DNA of 64,000 bases from Ampelocalamus luodianensis (Eukaryota; Streptophyta; Magnoliopsida; Poales; Poaceae). Below the pieces are notes generated by a model, which was not told where the DNA came from, searched no databases, and saw only the letters and a list, made by a program, of their open reading frames with translations. Position numbers and translations under genes: made by a program. The DNA lies in NCBI GenBank assembly GCA_036346255.1, contig CM070622.1, positions 22,842,751-22,906,750 on the forward strand, read 5' to 3'. Of this stretch, positions 11,171 through 22,680 are shown piece after piece (position 1 is the first letter of the stretch; each line of letters starts with the position of its first letter).

Positions 11171-12566
11171 TTTGAGCTGATCATACAGACCACTTTTCTC
11201 CTTCTTCAACAGAAAGTTGGCATGGAGAACCGCCGAGACGACGAGGAAGTCGAGTGGTGGTTGTAGGGCGACTACGCAGACGAGTCGTGAAGTTCCCTCC
11301 ATCTAAGAAGCGCCGACCGTAAAAGTCGGCGACAAGAAGGGTTCGAGTTCGCTCCTCCCGCTCCTTTGCTAAGTTTGCCGCAGATCTAGCGCGGCAAGAA
11401 AGAGAGCGAAGAAGAGGCTCTTGCCCTTAGCGTAAGGTCCCCAAAGTTAAGGTACCTTTCTACTACGATGACAAGTCCTTCGCAGCTTACGCTTCTCGCG
11501 CTTTGTAAGACAACTAGAAAAGGAGAACCGCGGAAGGAGTTCATATTTTTGTGAAGGAAACCGCTGCTTGGCCGAATCTGAAGCCGGGAAGCGGCATTCT
11601 CGGGTGGTCGAGGCCGATCTCGTCCACCCGGAAGTCGGGAGGAGATGACTCTGTTGTTCCGAGTGCATCTCAACCAATGGTGGTTGAGAAGAAGTCGAAG
11701 AAATCTTCCGTTGGGAAGGTTGCTCCCAAATTTCGGGTTAGGTCCAGTATACGAGGTATGTAAAGTAAAACACATACGTGTAATGACTACTTCTTGTTTT
11801 ATTTGTTGACTTATTGTTGCGCTTTGCGATTCTCACCGGCGTCTTGACCCAGGGAACTCTCATAGAGGATCCGTTATCACCCTTCAACCGAAGAAGTGCG
11901 ACAATGACGATGGTCAAGATCTAGCTCTTGTCGCCCCTGCCGCGAAGAGGCGATTCTTTGAAGTCGCTATGAAGGCCAATGATGTTGAAGTCTCTCGACA
12001 TCCGAGCTGTCGTAGAGACGTGATGGAGGCCACACAAGCCTCGAGGTAGGCACCGAGACGCACGGCGCGAGCGCCGGCCGCCGTCTTGCGGCAAGGAGGT
12101 CGTTGAGGATGTTCCTCCGGCCTCCGGTGGAGTTCACGTCACAGAGTCAGAGGAAGAGGAGTATTTCAACTTTTGCTCTGACTTCTTTGGCCCTGACTCC
12201 ATCGTAGGATCTTCCGCCTACCGCTCCCGTGATCGAGTTCCCCACCCCAGTAGCATTGTCAATTGCGGAGACGTATTTGACAATGAACGACTTGAAGGGG
12301 TATGGTGGAAGCGAGTCGAGGAGATGGTTGAGCTGAAGGATCCATCACGAATAGTCTCCATGTTTGCTTGGTCAAACATGAACGTAAGTATTTATCGATA
12401 CTCACTTAGGGTTTTATCTCTTTATCTTATTGTTTCTCTCTTTTTCAGAGAGCCGTTGAGCAAGTCGCTACGATTTGCGAGTACAATCGGCAACTTGTCA
12501 AGCTTCGACAAGAAAAGGCAACACTCTGCGAACAAGCAGAGAGGTTGTGAGTGACACTCATAACCA

Positions 12567-12682
12567 GTTGTTGTAGAAAGGCTTACGACTTATACTAGTC
12601 GTAGAAAAAACTTACGACTAGGGGGTGGTCGTAGAATAACTTACGACTACCCATTGGTCATAGAAATGCTTATGACCACTTG
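12567..12682 (+). repeat. Second array of the 28-bp palindromic repeat
   Basis: Four degenerate units (GTTGTA..TACGAC, GTCGTA..TACGAC twice, GTCATA..TATGAC) lie between two coiled-coil-coding blocks of the antisense ORF. The last unit keeps its palindrome through paired changes (GTCATA with TATGAC). Confidence 0.8.
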
Positions 12683-13929
12683 TTTTCATGTCTGCTCTTT
12701 TATCTTTACAGGTTTAAGAGCGACGAAAAGACCTTGGCTGATTCGCTCGACTTTGAAAAAGCCGAGTCAAAGAAGCTAAGGGACAAAGTTCTCGACCTCT
12801 GAAGAAGCTTCAGAGGCTAACTCTGCACTAAGCGATTGCGGGAAAAAATAAGCGATGCGTATTACTCGATCGCTTCGATCTTGGTTTCTGCATCCCTTTG
12901 CTTTTTGACCTCTTATTCTTTTATAGAAAAGAAGTCAAAATAAGACCCTTCACCCAATATGGGGCTCTCGGATGAGGTTAATGAGAAGACCTCCGTTGTC
13001 CGCGAAATCTCCCTGATCGCGAAGGAGAAAGACCAAGAGATTGAGAACTTGGGTTCTCAATTAGCTAGTAAGTAGAACTTTTACCTGCTATTTATTCATT
13101 CTATCTTCTCATAGAATCGTTTTTCTTATTCAATCCTCGCTCTTATCAGACCGATTGACTGAAATAAAGCGACTCCATGAGGCTTCGACTTATTCCGAGG
13201 AGGAGACAAAATCAATGAAGATCAATCTTCAAGATAATATCTCACTTACGAACAATGTACTCGGCGGGCCGTGCGGGAGGGTTGTTCCTCGTGATTTACA
13301 CGATGGCCGCTCATACGAGTGCCATTGGGGAACAAGTCGGTACTCAACGAGATGATATCTACTCAAGGCCAATCGAGCGATTCAATAAGGGAAGCGGTCA
13401 AAGGAGCTGTGAGTTTTATTTTAGCAAAACTCAAGGCCCGCGATCTAACCTTAATCTTTATTCTGTTGAAGCCGACTTGATCGCACCAATCTGAGCCGAG
13501 AAGGCGATCGAAGAGATGCGATCGGTTGGCGAGAAGGTCGCGGAGGAGATGCGGATAGAATCTCCTAGACAGAGTAGTCTTGTAATATATTCTTGTATAA
13601 ACAAGTCTTTTTGGTGGTGATGCCTAAATATATGATCATTTTTCCGCAAATTATCTTGTAGAGTAAATAGTAAGTCGTAAGATAAAAGAAGAAATAGTTA
13701 GACCGGATATGAGCGATTCCTCCTTCCTTTCAGATCTTTCATGCGAATCATCTCATAGAGTAGTTAGTAACTCGTAGGATGATATCTTTAGAAAAATTAG
13801 ACTAAGAAATGAAGTCATGTTTATAACTTTATCCTAGTTCTCGGCTACTTACTTAGTTTATTTTAATAAACTAGGTAAGTAGTAAAGAAAGGGTTCAAAA
13901 AAGAGAGGTTTGTTAGTCTTAGAGTTGTC

Positions 13930-14500
13930 AAATATCGACTTGTTTGCACTAGTCGAAAGAGTAGAAACAGATCGACGCTAGGAAGTTCCTCTAGTGGGCG
14001 GGACCACGTGCAGAGAAAAAGGCTTGGCTAGGTGATGTTACCATCTCCACCAGTTAATTAACTCGATAATGACGACTAGAGCGAAACAAGCTTCGAGTAC
14101 CTTAAGGATTCATTCGGCTACATTCATCTTTCCGACTTAGTTGTTACGGCAGCAAAAGTAGGAAACCGAGCGACATTAGGAAGTTCCGTCTAGTGGGCGA
14201 ACCACGTGCGATGAGAGAGGCTTCGACTAAGTGTGTTTTTTCCTTCGACCAATAAAACTAATCAAGTTATTTGAAAAGGTAGCGAATCCATCTCAAAGAA
14301 AAGGTTACTCTTCTCGGTTTATTTTTCAAATAAGCTAAGGTGATATGAATTAAACAACAACTTTCACCATTTTTCCGAGTTCAATAAGCTTTGTACGATT
14401 GTTTAAGAACGGCGATATTAGGAAGCTCCTTCCAAAGGCGAGAACCACATGCGAGAGGAGAGACTTGACTAAATGTATCGTCCTTTGCTAACCATTGTAC
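13930..14500. repeat. Three diverged repeats of about 200-240 bp
   Basis: Blocks starting near 13972, 14170 and 14411 share (A)TTAGGAAGTTCC, then a CTAGTGGGCG-like stretch, ACCACGTGCGA and GAGGCTTCGACTAA with substitutions. They lie between the integrase end and the antisense ORF of element B. No coding frame continues through them. Confidence 0.6.
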
Positions 14501-14799
14501 AGAAGGATGAGAAGAAAAAAATGGTCGAAAGAATAAAAGCGAGATTCAAAATAGACAAAAAGATAGGAGAACTGTTGCTTTATTGCCGTTGAAGTTTGTT
14601 ACACATAAAATTTGCGTGGCGGTCAATGTTCCAAGAATTTGAGAGAACACGGTCGTCTTCCATTGCAAGTCGTATCGATCCCGACGCTGTTACTTTCGAC
14701 CACGGTGTAAGGACCTTCCCACTTGGGGAAAGTTTGTTCGATTAGACCGGGATTGGATAAGTCTCAATACCAAATCACTGCAATGAGGTGCAAGGTTGA

Positions 14800-17700
14800 C
14801 CTACGATCATAGTATCTGCGCAGGCTTGTTGGTAGACCGCGGAGCGGAATAAAGCTTTGTTCCTCTGTTCTTGAGCGAGTTGATGTCGTCGTCAAGATGT
14901 TCTTGAGACGAGTCGTGAAACTTGTCGACTCTTTCGACTGATCTTAATTTACGGAGGAAGCATCGCCAAAGACCAAAACTAGAAAGAAAGGTGTTTCTCC
15001 GTAGCTCGGCTAGTCGTCGTATGAATTGCCCATAATACGAAGGTAATTCATGTACCCAAGCCCCGAGCGCTTTACACCGATCGAAGACTCGGTCTTGATT
15101 CCCTTCATTATCGGCCGTTCGCTCTCTCGATCGCTCCGTTGCTTTGGGGATGTGCGACGGGGCGTAACACAAGCGAGTTCCCAACTCGCCGCAAAATTCC
15201 TAAAATTTTGCGCTTGTAAATGTTTACCGTTATCGTGATAATTCAACTTGGTACTCGAATCGAGTGATCACGCATCTCATCATGAACCGTTTCTTTGCTT
15301 CGTTGTTATCCCAGTCATAGGTTGGCTTCTATCCATTTTGTGAGCGTATCAATAGCCACAAACAGAACTCGAAACCTCCCGGAGCTCGGTAACGGTCCTA
15401 GGATATCGAGACCCCAAGTTGCAAAAGGCCATGACAGAGGAATTGTTTGCAACGCTGGAGCCGGTTGGTGTATTTGCCGCTATGAAACCGACATCGTATA
15501 TATTTTTAACCATCTCCTTGGCATCGTAGGGTCATTGGCCAATAAAAACCTTATCAAAAGCTTTACCAACCGGTGTTCAGAGGAAGCATGAGTTCCACAG
15601 ATCCCTCCGTGTATGTCGTGAAGGAGTTTTAATCCTTCGCTGCGGAATACATCGCATGAGCACCCCTTGGTTCCTCTTTTATAAAGAACACCTTCACCAA
15701 AGTATACATTTTGGCTTTTCGGGATAATCGATCGATTCTAGATCGTCATCGTATGAGAACCCTCTTGAAGATACTCATAAATGGGCGCCATCCATGTATC
15801 TTCGTACTCTAGAGAGGTCGTTTCTATAGAAGGTGTCTCTAGTTAAATCGACTATGGATCGCTTCAAGTCGTTCGGGAACACCCTTTCGGTACTACGGAT
15901 CGGGAGGAAGCTAGACGAGCGGTTGGTCTCATGAGAAATTATCCTTCGGGGATAAATTGTACCTCAAAGCCCAAAAGTGCTTTTCTAACTTTCGTACTTC
16001 GATGAGGTACGGGACATGGTCGAATTGGAGCACCGTACTCCTTCCGACTTGATTCACGACTAGTCGAGAGTCTCCTCTTACGAGCAATCGTCGAATCGAG
16101 AGTGCTTTCAATCAGTATGCCGCCTAGCAAACCTTCGTACTTTGCCACGTTATTAGTGGCACGAAAGTTTAATTGTATGGCATACTTTAAGGTTTCTCCG
16201 GTAGGAGATTCCAGGACCACCCCAGCCCCCGAGCCACTTATCGTAAGTGACCCGTCAAAGTACATCATCCACTGATCGTGGGAATAGTACCGGTGATCCC
16301 GAGCAGTTCAATGATTTGTCCATTCGCGACAAAGTCCGCCAAGATCCGATTTAACGGTGTTCGGGACACGAAATGGATGTCGAACGCCCCAAGTTCGATC
16401 GACCATTTTGTCATGCGTCCATTGTTTCCTATTACGGAGGATCGCTCCCAAGGAAACTCGGGCGGCCAGACTAGTTTGTGCGTCTGAAAATAATGCCGCA
16501 GTTTCCTCGAAGACATGAGGAGGGCATAAAGAAGTTTTTGAACCTGAGGGTAACGCTCCTTAGGTCCGTGCAAAACCTCACTCACGTAGTATCTTGGTCG
16601 TTGTATGTTCTCACGTTCTACGACCAAAGATCTGCGCTATCTTGCTGTGGCGTGGCGCTAGGTAAATTAAGAGCGTCTCTCTAGCTTCGGAAACTAGAAC
16701 ATGAGCACTCGTAAGATACCTCTTGACTTCCTCGAAGGCTAAGTTAGCCTCTTCGACCATTGAAACCTTCATGTTTCCTTAGAAGTTTGAAGAAAGGCGA
16801 TCCTTTTCTCCCGATCGTGCTATGAAACGACTTAACACCGCCATGCACCACGTGAGTTTTGGACTTCTTTTTCGTGGTGGGGCGCATCCGAGTGATGGCT
16901 TTGATCTTTTGAGATTTGCTTGATTCCCGTTCGAAACCAGAATCCAAGCAATTTTCTGAAGAGACCCGAACACACACTTCTCGGGATTTAGTTTCAATTG
17001 GTGTTTTACGAGGTTGTCGAAAGTCTCCTGCAAGTCTGCGTGATATGTTCGAGTCGTTTGGTGCTTTTTACGACTAGGTCATCAACATAGGCTTCCAAAT
17101 TTCGCCTAGTTGAGGAGCGAAAGTCGTTTGCATCAAGCGTTGAAAAGAAGCTCCAGCATTTTTAGGCGAATGGCATTTTGACATAGCAAAATACTCCAAG
17201 CGGTGTAATAAATGCGGTCTTTTCTTCATCTTCTCGATGCATACTGATCTGATGATAACCAAAGTATGCATCTAGAAAACTCAACATTTCACATCCTGCA
17301 GTAGAGTCAACCAGCCGATCGATGCGAGGTAAAGGGAAATCATCTTTTGGACAAGCTTTATTAAGATCGATGAAGTCTCGCACATAGACCATTTGCCGTT
17401 AGACTTTCTAACCATTCTGAGGTTGACCAACCACTGGGGTGGTTGACTTCTCTTATAAAGCTCTTGTAAGCAACTTGTCCAGTCGACCTAATAGCATCTC
17501 GTCGATCGGGGCAAATCTCGTAACTTTTGTTTTACGGGTAGTTTATCGTGCCGTAAGGCTAGCACGTGCTCGATCACATTCCTTGGGACTCGGGCATGTC
17601 GGATGCTTGCCACACAAAGACATCGGCGTTTGCACGGAGGAAGGTGATGAGGCGTCTTCCTATTTAGGGTCGGAAGAATCCCCAATGCGAGCAGTCTTGA

Positions 17701-18430
17701 GGGCTCCTCTGCGTCGGAGGAACCTCTTTGACTGGTCGTTCGGCTTAGGTGCGACTTTAGGCTTCAACTTGCTAATCGGTGACTTTTGTCTCGAGTTGGT
17801 AGTTGTCCAACCATCTCAAGGGAACAACGGTCGCAGAATCGCCATCTTCTTGTCACAATATATTGTGATCACTCCTTTGGGACCTGGCATCTTAAGACAT
17901 TGGTACCTATAGTGAGTAGCTATCAAAAATTTTGCGAGTAGGTCGTCCGAGTATGGCGTTATATGCCGATCGAAATCGACTACATCAAAGGAGACTTTCT
18001 CGTCACGAAATTGCTTGGTGATCCAAGCGTTAAAGGAAGAGAAACTTGGCCAATGGGTTTGGCGAAGACCGATGCGATTCCATGAAATGAATATCGTGCA
18101 GGCCTTACCTTTGTCTGGGTACTTGCATCTCGTCTAGGTACTCGTAAACGAGATATTTAACGAGCTTCCACCATCAACTAAAACTCGATTGACTCGACAA
18201 TTGTTGATGGTGGGTTCGACCACTATCGAAATCGACTGGTCTAGTCGAAGGTATCGGACATTCACCTTTCTCGAAAGCAAGGGTGATTTCAGACCACTTG
18301 GTAATTTATTGACAAGAGGAGAGTCGATTGTGTTTACCTCACGTTCATTGCTTTACCGTCTTCGTGATTCGTATGTCAAGACCCCATAGATGTGATCAAT
18401 GGTGTCTTTGCGGGTCCCGAACGGCATCTC
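14800..18430 (-). pseudogene. Tat element B pol: protease, RT, two RNase H domains, integrase
   Basis: Reading the - strand from 18430, the protease carries the active-site block VLVDGGSSLNI near 18195-18160. The RT begins with VYVRDFIDLNKACPKDDFPL (about 17390-17330) and has YVDD at 17089-17078. An RT-linked RNase H follows at about 16627-16265 (QKLLYALLMSSRKLRHYF). A second, archaeal-type RNase H lies at about 16268-15940 (MMYFDGSLTISGSGAGVVLE, then ATNNVAKYEGLL). Integrase remnants follow at about 15600-14800. A second RNase H domain is a known mark of the Tat lineage. Open blocks of 60-120 codons in shifting frames show many frameshifts, so it is not functional. Integrase is the weakest assignment. 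Confidence 0.8.
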
Positions 18431-18439
18431 CTCATCGTC

Positions 18440-20612
18440 CGACTCCTTTTGTCCACCGGTTTGGCCCACTGTTCAAGAATAGGAAGTGGCCCTTTGCGAA
18501 TAATAGTCCTCGAGTTTCAGTAAGAAAACTCGGCGATTCTGAAGTCATGCCCTCTTTTTATGAAAAGGACACCACATGGGTTTGTCGTTTCTCCGATCTT
18601 GGTGTTTACCTTTACTTCAATCGGGATTTTGCTCGGGGTTGTGTGGCTCCTTATCGCTTACGGCTAGGACCTCCTTAGAACTGGCATCTGGAGATTTTTG
18701 ACTTTTCGCTTTGTTCTTAGATTTCCTCCTTTTTCTTACCACTTTACTTTGCTTCCCGAGGATGCCATCTTTGAATCGATGGTATTGTTCCATTCGACCG
18801 CTTGGCAGCGATCGCATATCTATCGACCATCTCAAAGAGCTCGGCGACGATGGCGGTGGATGTAAGGCGATGTCCTCTGTTATTCTTACGCTACGGACTC
18901 CTGTTTGAAAGCCACGATCACGATGAGTCGAAACTTCCGAATAGAGTTTGAACTGGTAGGCGCTGATGAATTATCGTAGCGTTTCATGGTTGTTCTGTCT
19001 TATCCGGTGCAGGTCATCCTCCTTTCCTGTGCGATTGTAAGTTCCCTGGAAATTAGCCAGCAGTAGATCACAGAGGTGTTGCCACGAGTAGATCGACTCA
19101 AATGGTTGGTTTAGAAGCCATGATCGCGCCGATCCTTCGAGCACAGTCAGAAGGTAATTCGCCATGACATGCTCTCCTCCTCCTGCAGCTCGGATAGCTG
19201 TAGTGTAGATTTGGAGGAACTCGATGGGGTTTTGAGTTCCATCGAAATCGAGGCGGCCAACGAACCGCTCGAAGGTCAGGCGAGAACGCCCGACATCCCG
19301 AGATAACCTCTTGTCTTCTTTTTTGCAGAAACGCAGGGTTAATGTCGCCGGGCGATCGAACTCGTCGATACCCAGCCATGGGGGGACTAGGCCTATAATA
19401 GGCCTCAGCCTTACGGGGGAAATACTCCTCGTACCCCGCTTGCCGCCGTCGTCAGTGTTGAAGTGGTGAAAGATCACCCCTCCCGTTGGCTTGTGGCATT
19501 TTTCTCATGTCGAGAGAACGACATGAGGGAGAGTCGTGCCGCCTTCCATGCGACGAGTTTCCTGAACGGCTGGCAGAAGAAGTAGCCGCACTATTACGAC
19601 TTCGTGGTTGTGGTCGACCTCGTCGCTCGAGTTTGGCCATCATGTCACGAAGTCTTTGCGCGATCTCCTCGGCAAAAAGATCATAACCTGGTGCTCGAGC
19701 GAGTTCTTGGGTCGGGTTCTCCAGCAAATCATTGATGTGCTGGAGTTCTTGAGCTTCCTTCGACTGGAAATAAGCGCGCTCAGGGAGGTTCTTCTGAGCC
19801 ACTATTTTCTTCCGTCGAATTGCCTCAGAATGGTCTATTTCAGACCCTTGAACTTGTTTTAATGGAGCGCGAGAATGTTGAGGATGTCCCGCACGTTCAT
19901 CAAAGTGTTCGTTTCGTTCGCCAGCTGTGGTGTCCTTGCCATTACGACGAGGTGGTGTAGAGTATGCTCGGCGGAAGCATGTCCGATCCTTCTTACGGGA
20001 GAACGATCGATCGGAGGAAGGGCGAAGACCTCCGTGGATGACTTCCACTTGCGCCGAGATCTCCTCACCGGAGGAGTGGTCGGCGACACCATCTGGCGAC
20101 TTGGAGTAAACCCCTCCAGGTAGGGGAACTCCGGGTTATAACCGTCTCGGTCTGCAGGTGGTTCCTGCGTCGGGACGGTTGAATTTGGATGAACAGCATG
20201 TTCGATCCTCTTCCCTGCGGAAATGCTCGGAGAGAGGACCATCAGATGTCGATGGAGCTCCGGGATAATGGCTTCCAGAACTTGTCTTGCCAACTCGAAC
20301 TGTCTTGGGGGGACTCGAACACTTAGAGGAAAAGCTCTCGTCGTGTTGCGAGTTTGCCCTGAGACAGGGCTGTTGCTGGTCGAGTTGACCCTTGCCTCCC
20401 GAGGAAATTGATCCCTCGGCTGGGCGTACTGTCGTGGGGGATAAGGATCCCTCCTCGACTCGTGGTAATCTGATCTCGAGATCGATAGAAGATCTCGAGG
20501 CGGCAATACCGTCGAAGATCGATACTCGGTTCGTATTCGAGACCGGCATCCATGTCGATGTCTGCGAATCGGCCAAGTCGAACCAATTCTCCTCATTCCA
20601 TTCTGCCGGCAT
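18440..20612 (-). pseudogene. Tat element B gag
   Basis: The start is placed at 20612, where the product begins MPAEWNEENWFDLAD. The intact-looking relative in element D begins MAGEWNEENWFDLADY. The capsid-like core (about 19477-18971) includes GTQNPIEFLQIYTTAIRAAG, SARSWLLNQPFESIYSWQHL and DLHRIRQNNHETLR, the retrotransposon gag fold. A CPFH-type zinc-binding segment lies near 18575. At least three frame changes separate blocks 20612-20136, 20048-19452, 19477-18971 and 18835-18617. Function in life: the structural protein of virus-like particles. Confidence 0.85.
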
Positions 20613-20663
20613 GGTAGCATAAAAGAAAATGAAGAAGCGTGACAAGGAATTACGAGAGGATCC

Positions 20664-20679
20664 CCACGGTGGCGCCAAT
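20664..20679 (-). other. Primer-binding site of Gypsy element B
   Basis: The - strand reads TTGGCGCCACCGTGGGG just inside the 5' LTR. Element D has TTGGCGCCGACCGTGGGG at the same place. I do not assign the priming tRNA. Confidence 0.8.
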
Positions 20680-21482
20680 CGCCGGTGTTTTAGAACCGAT
20701 CTTACGTAAAGATTGTTTGATTCGGGGTCTCCACAATTGATCACACAGCATTTAAGAAGACACGGGATTTTTATACGAGTTCGGGCCTTCTCCGGTGAGA
20801 ATAACAACCCTACTCCTGTGTATCTTGTATTTGCTCTTTGGATTACAATCGAATAAGTGTTTTCCTAACTGTTCTCCAAAGAAGGCTCTGTTTCTTCTTT
20901 TTCCCAAAAGCCTCCCCCTCTATCTCTAATAGATACCTATTTATACTAAGCAATAGTGGACGTTGTCCTTCCAGGCTAATTAGTCGCTCATTATTATGTA
21001 ATAATGAGAGTAATTACCGAGTAGTAACCTCCCATCTTGTCAATCGATTACCATCGAGAGATAGTGGGAATTATCTACGATTATGTCGAGATAGCTGCGT
21101 ATTTTGACCGCTAGATTCTCACCGCTTAATGGGCGTCAAGCGGGTGGGTCGATGAAGTCGCGAGGAACCCGTAGCGTGCCCCGATCGTAGAAAAACTTAC
21201 GACCAGACATACTCGTAACGATCATACCATAGTCGTAGAAGAGCTTACGACTAGGTAGTAGTCGTAACGATTATACCATGGTCGTAGAAGAGCTTACGAC
21301 CAGGGGGTAGTCGTAGGGATTATCCCGTGGTCGTAGAAGAGCTTACGACCAGAGGGTAGTCGTAGGGTAGCCTACGACTTCCTGACTAGTTCTTCCCTTT
21401 TGATATTTTAAGGGGTATGTCTTATGACGTCATATTTCTTGATTATGGAGTAAATAAATGAGGATTATTTAGATCCTCGTCA
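20680..21482 (-). repeat. 5' LTR of Gypsy element B
   Basis: It is about 800 bp and carries four or five palindromic GTCGTA...TACGAC units at 21186-21380. The expected CA end next to the PBS reads GCGA, which suggests point mutations at the terminus. Confidence 0.88.
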
Positions 21483-22680
21483 ACACTTAAAACCTTCATC
21501 GTCCAATAAAGAAATTGAAATCAAATTCCTCTTGATGGAAGGAATATAGACTACATTATTAAGATGAAGCGTGAAGCTGCTATCTAAAACTAATGAAATA
21601 GATCTAATTGATTCTACTTCAGCTACTTTTCCATCCATGACTCTAAGACTTTGCTCCCCCTTTCTTAGTGTTCTCGCAGTATGGAATCCCAGTAAAGAGT
21701 TGGTAACATGCATAGTTGCACCTGAGTCAATCCACCAAGAATTAAGGGATAAATCAGCATAAAGAGTTTCATCAATGAACGTTATTGTATCATTACCCTT
21801 TTTTGCGAGCCACTTTAGAAATCCGACACAATCCTTTTGGAAATGCCCTGGCTGCTTGTAGAAGTGACATTCGCCCCCTTTAAGTGCTCCAGCAGGAGCA
21901 ACATGGGGCTTAGGTGCATTGTGCACCTTAGGCTCTGACTTATCTGAATTAGGGGAGAACTATAGCTTTTTCTTAGATTTGAAGTCCCCTTGGAACTTCC
22001 TTTTGTTAGAGCCATCAACTTGAAGCGCAAGATCCTTCTTTTCCATCCTTATTCTTTCTTCCTCCTAGACACACATGGCGATTAAATCACTCATGTTCTA
22101 TTTTTCTTTCTGAGTATTGTAATTGATCTTAAACGCCGTGTACTCAGAAGGAAGGGAAGTCATAATAAAATGGACTACGAAACCATCAGATATCTCCATG
22201 TCCATGCCCTTGAGCTTTCCAGCCATATCGGTCATCATCATGATATGTTCTCTTATACTGCCGGTCCCGTCATACTTAGTGGTTAAGAGCCTCTGGATTA
22301 AAGCACTAACATAATCATTAGTGGAGCCTTTAAATTTCTCCTCAATTGAAGCCAAATACTGTTTAGCATTTTTAGAATCGGGGATTGCTCCCCTGATCCC
22401 AACTGAGATAGAGGTCTTCGTAATCATTAGTGATAGACGGTTGGACCGCTCCCATTTATCAGCATTAGCTTCATAAGTTTTCTTTTTCTCATCATAATTT
22501 TCCTCACCTTCGGTGGGGGGAACGGGAGTGGTCACCCTTAAGGCATAGTTAAGGTCTAACACTCCAAGGACAACATGAATTCTTTTTTTTCAAGTGGGAA
22601 AGTTACTCCCCGTAAGCTGCTCAATATTATCAATTGTGGCGGCAACATTTGAAGCATTTATTGCTGAATATCAAAATACA
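21483..22680 (-). pseudogene. Copia A gag and protease
   Basis: On the - strand the gag head reads NVAATIDNIEQLTGSNFPT near 22650-22595. An in-frame TGA follows at about 22592-22590, where related elements have Trp. The open block from 22562 (LDLNYALRV ... GSIREHIMMMTDMAGKLKGM) is the Copia gag fold. A CCHC knuckle, CHFYKQPGHFQKDC, lies at about 21880-21838. The protease active site WWIDSGATMHVT is near 21735, with the DSG triad kept. The reading stops at the insertion of element B and resumes at 8378. The stop and at least one frame change make it inactive. Confidence 0.88.

Larger units (their letters stand above)
10038..13660 (+). pseudogene. Antisense additional ORF of Tat element B (putative gypsy-type transposon domain, coiled coil)
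   Basis: This lies opposite to gag-pol. The clearest segment, about 10225-10350, reads SVELVYLGPNSITMLSVFVY and then LCEAYLGFRDLELF. That fits the plant protein family called putative gypsy type transposon (Pfam Transposase_28), as I recall it. Downstream, short open blocks are rich in E, K, Q and L, such as RAVEQVATICEYNRQLVKLR (from about 12449), KEKDQEIENLGSQLA (about 13025) and RLTEIKRLHEASTYSEEETK (from about 13151). They look like coiled-coil exons split by introns with GT/AG-like borders and repeat arrays. Stops and frameshifts break every exon. The family is reported as an antisense extra ORF between pol and the 3' LTR in Tat-lineage elements; its function is unknown. The exon limits are not resolved. 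Confidence 0.6.
8384..21482 (-). mobile_element. Gypsy element B, Tat/RIRE2-like, nested in Copia A
   Basis: LTRs at 8384-9509 and 20680-21482 run from TGACGAGGATC to CACCGACA on the - strand (CACCGGCGA in the second, mutated copy). A 5-bp ACACT duplication flanks them. A PBS of the TTGGCGCC type and a purine tract fix the orientation. Order: LTR, PBS, gag (20612-18440), protease, RT, RNase H, a second RNase H, integrase (to about 14800), a repeat-rich spacer, an antisense additional ORF (+, 10038-13660), PPT, LTR. The second RNase H and the antisense ORF between pol and the 3' LTR are Tat-lineage traits. The coding parts are heavily frameshifted. Element D at 57663 is a second copy of the family. 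Confidence 0.9.
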
